NCBI GenBank assembly: GCA_033439795.1
Contig: JAUTDP010000007.1
Coordinates: 744,001-808,000, forward strand
Source: Sordaria brevicollis
Lineage: Eukaryota > Ascomycota > Sordariomycetes > Sordariales > Sordariaceae
DNA length: 64,000 bases
Direction of reading: 5' to 3'
Under the pieces are notes generated by a model. It did not search any database. It was not told the origin of the DNA and saw only the letters and a list, made by a program, of their open reading frames with translations. Below are positions 9,594 through 20,798 of the stretch, in pieces. The first letter of the stretch is position 1. Each line of letters starts with the position of its first letter. Made by a program: the position numbers and the translations under genes.

Positions 9594-12032
9594 ATGTCCG
9601 AGCTCGGACGTTATACCAACCCCCACCAGGATGATTCCACGCGGCTGCGATACCCGCGTCAAACCTCCGACTCGCCATCTCAGGATTACCTGCCCACTGA
9701 AGAAGCTACCAACATCAATCCGATGGGGGCAAATGAGTCTGAAGGACCAACTCAATCACTCCTCCACCAGCCGGTCACAGAGATCAGCGACAGTGACTCT
9801 TGTTTTCTCAAAGAGAGCAATATCGGCGGCCATGTCGGCAGTGATGATGGCAACTCCGACAGAGTTTCGAAGGGCCGCTCAGAAACTTTGAAAGACTGGT
9901 TCACTAACAGTTGGTTTACTGAGATTCTGGCGGTTCTTGTCTCCTTCACTTGCGCTATTGCGATACCTGTCGTGCTCGGCATCTATAACCACAACCCAGT
10001 TCCAAGGCTACCGTGGGATATTTCGCTAAACACCCTCGTGTCTGTCCTTTCTACCGTGGCCAAGTCCAGCCTGTTATACGCCATATGCGCTGCCTTGGGC
10101 CAGGACAAGTGGGACTGGTACGACACCGGTGCTCATGGTCCTCAACGAGAAACACACGTGAAGGATCGCAGGAGCATCATAAGTCTCAGTCAGGGGACAG
10201 AAAGGAGGCTTAAGGACATGGAGACGTTGGACCAAGCGAGCAGGGGGCCACTGGGAGCCATCAAATTCTTGACCAGCCGTCGAACAGCATTCTCGCCAAC
10301 CTCTTTAGGGGCATTGGTGATTATTCTTTCGCTTGTTGTTGATCCCTTCACACAACAAGTCGTTAGCCTCAGGGAGCGTCGACGACTAGTTCCTTCTGAT
10401 GAGGTCTGGACACCCCAGGCAAGCGCTCCCTTCTTTTGCTATGCTGATAGCCACATCGACAAGAGTGGCAAGGCGCTGACGGACTGCGGCAACATCTTTC
10501 GAGACGCCCATTACTCCGCCATTTGGGAACCGGAAGGTTACAAGCATCCAACGCACGCCCATTGTCCTAGCGGAAATTGTGAATGGGAACCATTCTACAC
10601 GATTGAATACTGTGTTGACAACAAGGTTATTGAGTCTCCAACAGGATATTGTGATATATCCTTCAATCGGTCGGAATTCGAGGAAGCTTACGCCTACTAC
10701 AACGACACTGGAAAGTCTCGGATTAAGATTCAGGAATGCAGCCATATAATCGAGCCACTGAAACTCAGTCCCTACACAAAGCCACAGGCTATTGATGTGG
10801 ATGCAATTGATGATTCCGGGTTTTCGTTTGGTACACAAACGACTTTTCCTAACTCTACGGACTTCAACTACTTGGCAAAGTTTGGGACGGAAAATTCGAT
10901 CGTTACGGGATTCCAATTGTTTGAGAAGTGGGACAACTTAACTGACCGCAAACGTGTCCCGCGTTTTTTGACAAGATTTCCCACCGAGGTTATTTCCCCG
11001 TTGTCGCCATATGCGAATAACAACGTCACCGACGAATCCGGCGCACGTATACCAAATCCCTTGGTGACTATGGCCCATACCCGCTATGAGATGACGCCAA
11101 AGCCCTTCACATCTCGGGATAGAGTCGGGGGCAGTCATTTTTATACACCAACAGTTGAACTACGAGTCAATCTCACGGAATGGTCAGCACTCTCCTTATG
11201 CCAGGTCGAGAGGAAGATAACTGTCGTCAATGGGTCCACAAATTCCACTGTCACGGCGTCCAAGTACCTCCACCACGGGAGTCGACCTCAAGAGCTTCGA
11301 GTGAAATCAGGGGATGGCGCCTGTTATGCACCCGAAGATCACATAGACGTCAACGGAACCCTGTCCGCGAAATTCTCTCACAACATCACTGGGTCTTTCT
11401 CCATAGACGATACTTATCCCCGAAACTATGCAGCGAATGTATCAGCTGGCGCCTTTTGCGTACATAACGGAACGATGGAATACGACCCATCTTCCTTGTT
11501 AACCCAAGCGCTTCGTGGAACCAAATCGACAGACGCAGAAGGACAGGACGTGGTCGGCTTTAATGGTCAGGTATGGAACTACAAATGGGAGAAAAGACTA
11601 CTGGATGACGGCGAGGATATCACTGTTCGTGGTACCCGCATCGCCCAGCGAACACTTCCTGCCATCATGACATCGATCGCGGCGGGGCTCAATAACATCA
11701 ACTACGCCGCCACCAACGAGACGGTCACGGGGAGCTATGTCTTGCACGAGATCATCCTGGTGGCACGCTGGGGATGGCTGAGCGTCCTCTTCAGCATCGA
11801 GCTCATGGGAATGGGCTACCTGCTCTACATCATCTTCAGACCCAGAAGTGCAGCTGGCGTCTGGAAAGATTCAATATTTGCTGTCTTGTACCACGGACTG
11901 GATGAAGGAGCTAGGAACACCATCGGGCATGTGAAGAACTTGCGAGATATGAGAAAGGCAACAGAGTACATGGAGGTTCGTCTGGACCACCCTAGGGAGG
12001 ATGATCGCGCTGTTTTGGTACGGGAGTTCTAG
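9594..12032 (+). CDS. DUF3176 family integral membrane protein, copy 2
   Basis: The single exon encodes 812 residues from the ATG at 9594. The open frame extends upstream to 9537, but that codon is TTG, so MSELGRYTN is the likely start. The architecture matches copy 1: a polar N-terminus, TM1 (about 108-131), TM2 (about 146-168), KWDWY, LDQASRGPLGA, TM3 (about 238-255) with VVDPFTQQVV, a Cys/N-glycan-rich domain with CPSGNCEWEPF, TM4 (about 726-748), and the tail VWKDSIFAVLYHGLDEGA. Copy 2 carries an extra polar stretch of about 28 residues between KWDWY and the LDQASRG motif, where copy 1 has about a dozen. It does not splice out in frame with any GT-AG pair I tried, so it is probably translated. 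Function unknown. Confidence 0.9.
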   Translation: MSELGRYTNPHQDDSTRLRYPRQTSDSPSQDYLPTEEATNINPMGANESEGPTQSLLHQPVTEISDSDSCFLKESNIGGHVGSDDGNSDRVSKGRSETLKDWFTNSWFTEILAVLVSFTCAIAIPVVLGIYNHNPVPRLPWDISLNTLVSVLSTVAKSSLLYAICAALGQDKWDWYDTGAHGPQRETHVKDRRSIISLSQGTERRLKDMETLDQASRGPLGAIKFLTSRRTAFSPTSLGALVIILSLVVDPFTQQVVSLRERRRLVPSDEVWTPQASAPFFCYADSHIDKSGKALTDCGNIFRDAHYSAIWEPEGYKHPTHAHCPSGNCEWEPFYTIEYCVDNKVIESPTGYCDISFNRSEFEEAYAYYNDTGKSRIKIQECSHIIEPLKLSPYTKPQAIDVDAIDDSGFSFGTQTTFPNSTDFNYLAKFGTENSIVTGFQLFEKWDNLTDRKRVPRFLTRFPTEVISPLSPYANNNVTDESGARIPNPLVTMAHTRYEMTPKPFTSRDRVGGSHFYTPTVELRVNLTEWSALSLCQVERKITVVNGSTNSTVTASKYLHHGSRPQELRVKSGDGACYAPEDHIDVNGTLSAKFSHNITGSFSIDDTYPRNYAANVSAGAFCVHNGTMEYDPSSLLTQALRGTKSTDAEGQDVVGFNGQVWNYKWEKRLLDDGEDITVRGTRIAQRTLPAIMTSIAAGLNNINYAATNETVTGSYVLHEIILVARWGWLSVLFSIELMGMGYLLYIIFRPRSAAGVWKDSIFAVLYHGLDEGARNTIGHVKNLRDMRKATEYMEVRLDHPREDDRAVLVREF

Positions 12033-12704
12033 TTGGTTGCTGTAGCTTCACCGAAGGTATCTTCGCCTTCTGTATAATGATAGGTTCTCTTCAGCCTTCT
12101 TAGTGGCTATTCATTTTGCTCGCTGTGATGTCTGTTGCCGAGGATTCACAAACTCGTCAGAAAGACACATAGGCAAGAAGAAAAGAAGGAGAGAAGGTGG
12201 TACCAAGGAGAAGTTGAAGTTTTTGTCCCGAACCATTGTGGGACGTTGATCTCCTCAGCTGCTCGAAGTACAGCATCGGAAACATCGAGAGCCAAAGAAC
12301 TACATAATTTGATGCTATACACCGTGACAAGTGCCATTAATATGAAGTGTAATCAATGTCCATATAAGGCTCACTTCGCTCGAAACATATTTCTGTTGCA
12401 AACCCCATCTAACCGATGAAGGGAAAAAACAAACACGGCAGAGGATGAAGGATCCCATATCATCAACTCGTATGATTCGCTTCATCAAGAAATAGATACA
12501 TGCCCGCCTAACCAGGTGACCTTATCGCTTTCTCTTCTTAATGACCGCCATTCCAGCAGACACCTCAAAATACTTCTCAAAGATTGTCCAGGCAATAATC
12601 ATATCCCCCACAACCACATTCGACAGACCCATTTTACTTGCCTCCTCCATCAAGATCTCCAATAACTTGAGCGAAACACGGGCTGGCAACCTCCCTTCCT
12701 CATT
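12033..12704. other. Convergent spacer, no gene seen
   Basis: This holds the 3' untranslated regions of the second DUF3176 gene and of the convergent peptidase gene. Short frames on both strands look like chance. No RNA gene or repeat is seen. Confidence 0.5.
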
Positions 12705-14213
12705 CTAATCCAAAGTATCCTCCCGCAACTTGAACAACTGACCCAGAACCTCCTCGGTCTTGGCCCTAATCGCACCGTGGTACAGGACATTCGTCTCAAA
12801 AACTTTCGTCCCCTTGACCAGTCTTGCCGTCTCCCTCGCAAAGTCCGCGTCAACATACATGTCCTCGACGTAGCTGGCGGCGTACACGGGCACCTTATTC
12901 CTAGCCAGCTGGTCGAGGTCGTACAGCTGCGGCCACTCGTCTTCCTGGGCCAGCAGCTCGGCTGTCTCCTTCATGTCCTTGAGCTCCGGGTAGCAGTCGA
13001 AGTGGAAAGGGTAGACCATCTCGCCTGAGAAGTACAGCGGCTGCTCTTGGCTTTGGTAGTTGAGCGCGTCTTTGACGGAGAGAAGCCAGTGCAGGCCCGG
13101 CGCGGATCCAAACTCGGCAATGCCCTTCCCGATGCGGTAGGCAGCCCAGTTCGATGCTTTTCCAGGTCCGTTGTTGTAGATGGCCTCGTGCAGGATGGCG
13201 TAAATAGGAGCCGTGTCGAACGGAATCTGCCCCTCCAGCGCAGCGCCCGCCGCGCGCGTGATGAAGCCGAACTGCTCAATGTCCGAGGCCAGCTGGAGGA
13301 TGGTGTTATGGACCAGATCGATGCCGCCGTTCATGCCCAGGTTAAGACCGATACCCAGTAGTCTCTCGACGGTGAAGTCACCGCCACCTGGTAGTTTAGT
13401 AGGGTTCTGATGAAGGAACTGCGCTACCTTGCGCACACGTCCGACATCCTCGGGATACTTGCTGTAGTAGGCCTCATTCCGGTCAATAACCCTCTTGCAC
13501 AAAGCCTTGTATACCTCCTCCGCCGTGCGCTTGACGGGCGCCAGACCGCCCGTCAGAAAGACTTCCCTCAGGCCCTGCGGGAACTGCGAGAGGTACGTGA
13601 GAGCGACGAAGCCGCCGAAGGACTGTCCGAAGATGGACCACGTCTTATGAGTGTCGTCGACGGTTTCGGTTAGGCAGAGACGCACGGCCTCGGCGTCGCG
13701 GACGATGCTGTCGGCCCTGAAGTGCTTGAGGTACTCGGCCTGCTCTTTCGGGCCGCCGAGAGTGGCGAGATGGGGCTGGTTGATGGGGGTGCTGAGGCCG
13801 GTGCCGCGGTAGTCGAGTAATAAGAGGGTGTAGCCCTTGTCCAGAGCAGTTTGGGTTATGGAGTTGTTTTGTGGCTCTCTGTTGCCGAACCCGGGGCCGC
13901 CTTCGAGGTAGACGAGGAACGGCTTTCGGTAGAATTCCTCTTCTTCAGAGGCGGTGCGCGGCACGATGGGATTGTCGTGTTTGAGAACCTGGCGGCCGAA
14001 GAGCCTGATATTTCCTTTGGAAGGGTCGGAGTGGTCAAGGGGCACCTCGAAGGTGAGTTCGTTGACGCGCAGTTTGCCTGTTGATGTGTGTTAATGAGAG
14101 GCGCCAACATGATGAGCTGGTCATGTCAAATGTTAGGTCGTTTGCTTACCAGGCAAGATGTATGCTGCGCGGTTCAGCAGAACAGCTGGACGGATGGCCT
14201 TAGCAGCCATCAT
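12705..14213 (-). CDS. Proline iminopeptidase-like alpha/beta hydrolase (peptidase S33)
   Basis: Two exons, 14150-14213 and 12705-14077, are joined by a 72 nt intron (GTAAGC...ACAG). They give 478 residues starting MMAAKAIRPAV. The oxyanion-hole segment LEGGPGFG lies at about 79-86. The nucleophile elbow GQSFGG places the catalytic Ser at about 174. The acid is probably Asp427 in VEDMYVD, and the base is His455 in LYHGAIRAKTEEVL, a C-terminal context typical of fungal prolyl aminopeptidases. Family members release N-terminal proline from peptides. No signal peptide is evident, so a cytosolic enzyme is likely. The upstream region is shared divergently with the next plus-strand gene, about 1 kb away. 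Confidence 0.9.
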
Positions 14214-15190
14214 GATGATCAGAACTGCTGAAGCAAAACCGTTGATGAGGTGTTGAAAGAGGTTCAAGTTGGGATATAAAGATGATGTCGTAGCAATATC
14301 ACGGAGTCATCACGGAGTCATCACGGTTATAAAGGAAGAAGGACATGGTGATATCGCGGGGTGTGGCTCCGTTACTAAGAGGTAAGCTGACCGTGGTTAC
14401 GGTTATTGGAGACAATACGGTGACGCTTTAGCTTTGGGAAGGAGCAATGAACACAACGGAATCTGGTTTCCATTTATTGAACCTGTTCTCTCACAATGTT
14501 TCTGGCGGAGGCGTGAAGCCCGATATCTTAGCCCAAACAAACCTCAAACCACGCACGATATCAGACTTCAAATCTGATCCTAGATTCGTTGCTCTCTCAA
14601 AAGGCCCTGAAACATCAACTACCTATGGTAGTCAACCAGAACGTCAATCTGGCATGACTTGTCCAGGTAGCAAGCCTCGTTACTCGATTAACCTATGATG
14701 ACCCTTCTTCCCCGACCTCACGATGACTTCACGGTGGATGCTGTGCTGTTGATGTTTACAGTAGTGTTGCCCCTGGCGACCCGCTGTGTCGGTGTTTCTC
14801 AGATGCCAAGTGCCAGCCCCAAATGCCCCGCATCCAGATTGATTTCTGGGTGGGGTCTGGCGAGCGGGCCTCGGGCCTGAAGACATCGCCGGCGTCGGGC
14901 AAACATGGCGGGGCTTTTGGTTCTGGGCGATGCAGTGCTCCAAAAAGTGGATCCCGTGGGATGACTAAAACCGCGGCCGGGCAGCAGCGGAAAAGCCTTT
15001 CTTCTCTTTCAACTCGCCGAGCATTTCGCATTCATTGGAAGACTGGAAAAGGCGGAACGAACGAGCTCTGCCTGCTGCTTTTCCCGAAACTGTCACGCGG
15101 GCGCACTGCAAGCAGAAGCAAGGCGGTCCATTCTCGTCCTATTTCTTCTCACTTCCTTTTCCCGCTTTTCAACCCAACAAATGCCGTGGG
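14214..15190. promoter_or_regulatory. Divergent promoter region
   Basis: This stretch separates two divergent start codons and must hold both promoters. It contains the 11 bp tandem repeat at 14298-14326. Several GC-rich stretches occur near 14820-15010. No TATA box or known operator stands out, and no gene is supported. Confidence 0.4.
14298..14326. repeat. Short tandem repeat upstream of the peptidase gene
   Basis: The unit ATCACGGAGTC occurs twice and is followed by a partial third copy ATCACGG. It sits about 85 bases upstream of the peptidase start codon, so in the promoter or 5' leader. Confidence 0.7.
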
Positions 15191-17089
15191 ATGAATTACC
15201 TACAACTAACCCAGACTCTAACCGAGTCCTTCATTGCCCTGGCAGATGAAGTCCAATCACTGATCGACCGCAAGACCATTCTTGAGCACAAGCTTCGCTT
15301 TGCCCACGAGCAGGTAAGGTAAACACGCCCTCCATTTCCTACAATTTCAACCACCCCTTTTCCATGATGATTTCTTAGCTCTAGATCTGCCAGCTGCCTA
15401 TCAACAGCACGTGGAGACAATTTCTAATGTCTGATCCAATCTCTCACACACACAATTGCGCTTGTCATAACCCATCTCATTTTGATCGATGGCTAACACG
15501 GCTTGCCCGCAATTTAGTACCAGTGTCTAGCCGATAAATATGCGCCTGCAGTCCCCGAGGTAGCCGAAACACTCGCCAAGCTACAGCTTCCACCGGACTA
15601 CCTCTCGCAGTATTCTGTCGCGACCAACTCATCCACCGTGCCTTTGCCTCGACGCACTCAGCCTGGAAACTCCCGGCACGAGATTGCCTTGCAAATCCGC
15701 GAAGGGAGAAAGGCTGCTCAGTTGATTGCTGCTGCCATGGGAAGGGCCAGCAAACAGAGTGACTCTAGCAAGGAGGCTTCCACCTCTCCCGTTACTGCCG
15801 CCGACACCATGACTACCATGTCGACCGTGCTCGAAAAGGACTTTACTGTTGAAGGGAAGAAGAAGGGCCTCCTTGCGTGTCCCTTTTCTGCTGCTGCTGC
15901 TGCTGCCACGCCTCCCGCTGCTGTCCAAGACCAAGCATCGCCCAACCTTGGTATTGGCAGTGTGACTGGTGATGGGGTGCAAGGTCAACATGCTGCTGCT
16001 GGTGCTGATGCTGCTGGTGCTCTGAACAATGGCGACGGCGCCATGGACCCAACCCCGCACAAATCATCTGACCCAATCTGCGCTGCCATGTACGAGGACT
16101 CGACGTCGATGCCCGCCCACACTGCTGCCTCCAAGTGTCCGATCCGATTTCTTGACCAGCACTCGCCTGAAGAGATTGCTCGCTACGTGGAGACGCACAA
16201 GCACGAGATTCCGCGCAGCCATGAGGTTTGCGTCAGGCGCTATCAGAAAAATGAAGAGCAAGTAAGGAAGCTCGATGCCAAGTATGGAAACCTGGTCAAC
16301 ATGATTGAGGACCTAAGCCATCTGCACAAGCCCATGCTGCCTTCGCCGGCGATGGGAGGATATCAATATCAAGACCCCGAACAGGTCGATAGAGCCTCGA
16401 ATGAGCGAGTAGCGAACTGGGCCAAGTCTGTTTCTGCCAATGACCCGCAAGCGCCGCCGGAAGACCAGGCCGACCAGACGAACCTGCCCGTAGAAGATGA
16501 GGAGGAACGTGAGGGTCGTTTTGATCGTCCTCTGCGCGAGGTACGCTTGGGTGAATCGCCGAGTCGACCATGGGGCATTCCCGTACCAGCCATGGAGGAC
16601 CTGCCTTCGAGGCAGAGGAGTCGAAGTCCTAGTCCGGCTCGGCCTGTTCTTGTGCCTTCGAGACCGCCAGTTCAAGAAGGGAATGGGCCGCCTCACAAGA
16701 AGGGCCCAGGAGGGGCTGGGAAGTGCCCCTTTGATCATACCAAGATGGCTGCATTTGCGGCGATGGGAGGTCCAAAGGTCGAGCAACCGCCCAAGCAGGA
16801 GGCAGCAGTACCACCGAGAGAGACGGCGCCCAAGGAGATGCCCAACCCCAAGGTTGCTGAGCAATCCAAACCACTCAACCAGCAGCATCACATACCACAA
16901 CCCATGCCTACACCACAACCGACATTTATCAACATGGCAGACATGCCCATACCGAAAGCTGAGACAGCAGGTCAGCAACAGGCGCAGGCGCCCGTGGTGT
17001 TCAACTTCAACGGGCCAGTCTTTATCGGATATCCTATGGAACAGGCCATTCAGTTTATGCAGCAATTTCAGGGCAACAACAATAAGTGA
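15191..17089 (+). CDS. Conserved fungal protein of unknown function with CPF motifs
   Basis: Two exons, 15191-15313 and 15518-17089, are joined by a 204 nt intron (GTAAGG...TTTAG). They give 564 residues. The N-terminal 60 residues look like a coiled coil (LADEVQSLIDRKTILEHKL). The protein then has three Cys-Pro motifs: CPF at about 162 in an Ala-rich stretch, CPIRF at about 248, and CPFDH at about 444. The best-ordered segment is about 248-316, with HSPEEIARYVETHKHEIP, SHEVCVRRYQ and KLDAKYGNLVNMIE. It is Lys/Glu-rich and probably helical. The remainder is Pro/Gln-rich and disordered, ending in PVVFNFNGPVFIGYP. I do not recognise an enzyme or a zinc-finger family. The spaced CPF motifs could be metal-binding or docking elements, which is inference only. 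Confidence 0.85.
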
Positions 17090-17684
17090 GCAGGAGAGTC
17101 AGCCAGCAGCAGTCTCTTAAATCTGTTCATCGTCATATATTTTAGGAGCAGGCAGGCGAGCGTATTATTACGGCTTTGGTTCACGGTGGTTGTTTTGGCT
17201 TACCTGATTCTTTTGCAAACGGATAGCGAGGAGTTCAAGGGCTGCATCATCATCATCCCTCATAAATAATCATATAATGACACAGTTTTTCAAGAGATGT
17301 CCTATGTAATAGCATAAAGAGATATCTGTTTCACGATGTTGTGAAAGTTCTATTGTCGTATATCTCCCTGTATCTCAAAGGTCTTCTAGTAGTTATATGA
17401 TGTCTAGACAAGGATATTTCCTACTAACCAAGCACGCCATCAAAAGAAACTTGGATGATCAAATTAACAACTCAAAATGCTCCCAAAACGCCTTGAAACA
17501 CCAATTGCTTTCCCCGTTTTCTATGCGCGATGATACCAACCGCTTGCTCGCTCCGTTTTGTGCTTTTATGCGACAGCCTCAAAAAATGACAAAAGAAACA
17601 GACCTTTACGAAGAGAAAAACACCAACAATTTACATAGAAGATGAGGAAAAGACACTCTCCTTAAACCAACAGCCAATCATCTC
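17090..17684. other. Convergent spacer
   Basis: It contains the 3' ends of two convergent genes, with TATA- and AT-rich 3' untranslated sequence. A plus-strand frame of 82 codons at 17397-17645 has no protein-like features. No repeat or RNA gene is seen. Confidence 0.5.
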
Positions 17685-19156
17685 TCACTTCCTCCCCTCG
17701 AGATTGGCCTCCTCATCCCAACTATCCCTATACCGATCCGTCTCCCAAAGCGAGATATCGCTCTCACTACTCTGTCTCCTGAGATCCTGCGCCCTATCCG
17801 CATTTCCACCTCGCAAAAGTCTCCCACCAGTGTTCCCCTCGAGATCCGCATAATCCTCCTCATCGTCATCAACAATCTCAAGCGTGCCATCCGCCGTGCG
17901 ATGAACCTCTCCAGCGGACGTAGTACCCGCAGCAGCAGCAAGGTCATCAACGCCGTCCAGTCCTTCCTCGTGCGCAAGCTCCTCGGCCCGCGACATAGTC
18001 CGCTTCCAGATGAGATAACCGACGGCGGCACCGACGGCACCAAAGATGAGCATGGAGATGTAGTTGATTGCGCGGTCGCGGGTGGTCATCTTGTCGCCTG
18101 AGGAAGCCAGGAGGGCGAGGCGGGAGCCAATGAAGATGTGGACGAAGAGTTTGGGCCTGTTTTTTTTTTCCGTCATCATTAGCATCATCAACCATTACAA
18201 AAGGGGAAGAAGAAGAAAACTCACGTAGCCATCCCAGTAGCAACCGCAAACCCGCCCACCCTCAACCTCGGCACCGTCGCCAAAAACCCGTTACTCAAAC
18301 TATACGGCAACGGACTAAACCTGACCATCGCCAACACCCCCAACCCATCTCGCCTCAACACCTGTCCAAGCGCCACAAACCGCTTATCCCTCCCTACCAA
18401 CCTATTCACATACCCCGCCAACACCCCCCTCGCCGCCAGGAACGAACACGTAGACCCGACCACCGTCGCAGCAGCAGCAATCGGCCATCCCCAGGGGAAC
18501 CCGTACACGAAACCCGTCACGGTCACGGCGGTAGAGTAACCGATGATGGGCGGGAACGCCGTCATGAACACCAGCCCGAAACAAATCAGCCAGCCGAAGG
18601 GTAGCGCTCGCCATTTCTCTGCCAAGGGACCGAGGCTGGCGAAAATGGCGTGTGAGTAAACGAGGGCGACGATGGATAAAGAGCCGAAGATGGCTAGCAC
18701 GATGAGGACGGCGATTTTCTGGAGAAGGGAGAGACCGAGGAAGATGGTGATGGCGCGTTGGGCAATACTAAGGCCGGTGGAGATGGCTTGCAAGGCGAGG
18801 GTTTTGAGTTTGGCTGTGCGGCTACCATTAGGGTGGGAAGAGATGGAGCGGTGCGAGGCGTGGCGGGAGACGGAGTAAGGGCGGCCGGAGGAGAGACGGC
18901 GGATGTTGGAGGCTGAGGGACGGGCCCATTGCGGGAGGTCTCCTCCTCCTCCTCCTCCTCCTTCTTCTTCGTCTTGCCCGTTATGTCTGGGCCCCGGAGA
19001 GGCGGTCGGGGAGTGATTTGGGGTGGTGTCGGTTGAGGAACCCCGCGAGCGAGGGGAGGCCGTGGCTTGGCGCGGAGAGGAGGAGGAGGAGAGGTTCATG
19101 GAGAGGGCGGCGGCGGCGTCACGGGCCGTGTGGTTGTTGTTGTTATAGTCCGGCAT
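17685..19156 (-). CDS. TVP38: Golgi membrane protein Tvp38 (SNARE-associated / VTT domain)
   Basis: Two exons, 18225-19156 and 17685-18156, are separated by a 68 nt intron (GTGAGT...ACAG). They code for 467 residues. The N-terminal 100 residues are Ser/Asn/Gly-rich and disordered, including a run of Gly encoded by repeated TCC/CTC. Several hydrophobic helices follow (SIAQRAITIFLGLSLL, IAVLIVLAIFGSLSIVALVY, a GWLICFGLVF segment). The VTT/SNARE-assoc core is seen in FPPIIGYSTAVTVTGFVYG, MVRFSPLPYSLSNG and, across the intron, GMATPKLFVHIFIGSRLALL. The tail is acidic and polar after a last transmembrane segment. Yeast Tvp38 resides in late Golgi compartments and belongs to the DedA/VTT lipid-scramblase-like superfamily (established family knowledge). 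Confidence 0.93.
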
Positions 19157-20798
19157 TGTGGAATGCCGTGGATTTGGTGACTTTGTGCGCCCGAGGGCGG
19201 AAGACAGATGAATAGGTGAGGAGGTAGGCAGGTAAGTGTCTATCGGTGAAGACTCGAGAGTGGTGGTCGTAGGATAACGAGGTTGAGCTGGCTGGTTATC
19301 GATGTAGGTAAGAATTGATACTCAGGCTTAAACCTGGTGGTGGTGGCTTGCTCGATGATGCTGAACAGTAAGCGCTGTGTGCCGTGCTCACACCGGATTT
19401 TGAAGGTGAAACGGTTGTTGGGTCGAGGAAGGTGGTAGGTTGAAAGAAAACCTGGAGGAAATAGAGATCCCTAGGTGAAGTGTCGTCGTTGGTTGTCTTC
19501 TGCTGCTACCTAGTTGCATCCATTGAGGTATATAGACTGGTAAGATGTCCTGGGCGTCTAAATCTCCATGCAGATGTCAAACTACTCTGGTGTGATGTCA
19601 AGAAGAAACAAAGTAAACAAGCTGCTTTCTTCAATCAAAGAAAAGCTTGAAAGAGCTGACTGAGGCTCGTGCCGAGGATGAAGTAATACTAGACGGCACG
19701 GTAAGAGGTTGGAGTCACGGTGTGGTGTTGCACAACGGTCGAAGTTGCCCTATCGTACCCAACTATCCGGTGCAATCGGAGACCCGAAACTCCGCCACTG
19801 CACCACTCACAAGGTGAATCTGGAACGGACCGGCACAGGGGAAGGCTTGGTTGGCTGTTTCGGTGCTCTTGGCTTCCTGTTTTTTTAGCGGCTCGCCAGA
19901 ACTGTTGGGAAGCCGTCAGCCTGTGAAGCTGAAAATAATGGAGTTTTCGTTGCCCTGAGCAGCAACGCGAAAAACTCGTTTAAAAGACCCTTCATCTTCT
20001 GTTTATGAGGCTCGACTGAAATAAGATTTCTCGTAATTCCAAATCTTCCCCTCAAGCTCACAATCCCCTCGCCTGTCCACATCATTCATGTCATGGCCCG
20101 TTCACATTTTTCGCTCCATCAGTCCGTTTTCGTCTGCACGTCGCGAGGGGCATGACACACCAACGTCATCCACCTCCTCTTGGGGACAACTGAGTGACAG
20201 ACAGAGGCAGCGACAGGGGCAAGACAACTGAACTGTCAACCGAGGAACAGGGAGGGGCAGCGGGCGGACAGGACCCTTGATGCCCTGGTTACAGGGATAG
20301 CATGAATAGCGGGCCACACGGGACGCCTCTGATTCCAGGCCATCCCAAGAATACCATCCTGACCATCAACAAACCCCCCTGGCGGGCCCTGGCCGAGATC
20401 TTTGGAGATCTGCACCCAAGCGTTGCCCATCCCATCTTTAGATTCCCGGATCTTCCTGCGTGGGGAAATTGGGGACAGCAGCCTCACTCTCATTGTTCAA
20501 GAACTCGTAGGGAAGGTTGTATGGTAGTCACCGTCACCGCATGCCATGATATTGATGATACATAAGTTCACGTCGTTGCAGTAATTGGACACTCGCTGAT
20601 AGTCGATACTTCTCTCTTCCTTACTGATGCTCTACCGCTATCAGCCAGCCAGGCTTGTTGCTCTAGTAGTCTCCTTCATCAGCACCGCAGGCTTCCCTTC
20701 TGTTCCCCCATTCCATAAACCCAATCCGACCTGTCGGTGGCTCGTTGTACTCAAAATCCTTAGTTTGCCCTTACTGTTAGAGGCACCTCTGCCCACCA
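19157..20798. other. 1.6 kb spacer, no gene supported
   Basis: This holds the 5' region of the Tvp38 gene and the 3' region of the CCCH-SMR gene; both lie on the minus strand. Frames are short (under 90 codons) on both strands and have chance-like composition. I see no RNA gene or notable repeat. Confidence 0.45.

Noticed and set aside
10120..10196. Intron in the polar insert of the second DUF3176 gene
   Set aside because: The only plausible GT...CAG pair gives a 76 nt segment, which would break the frame.
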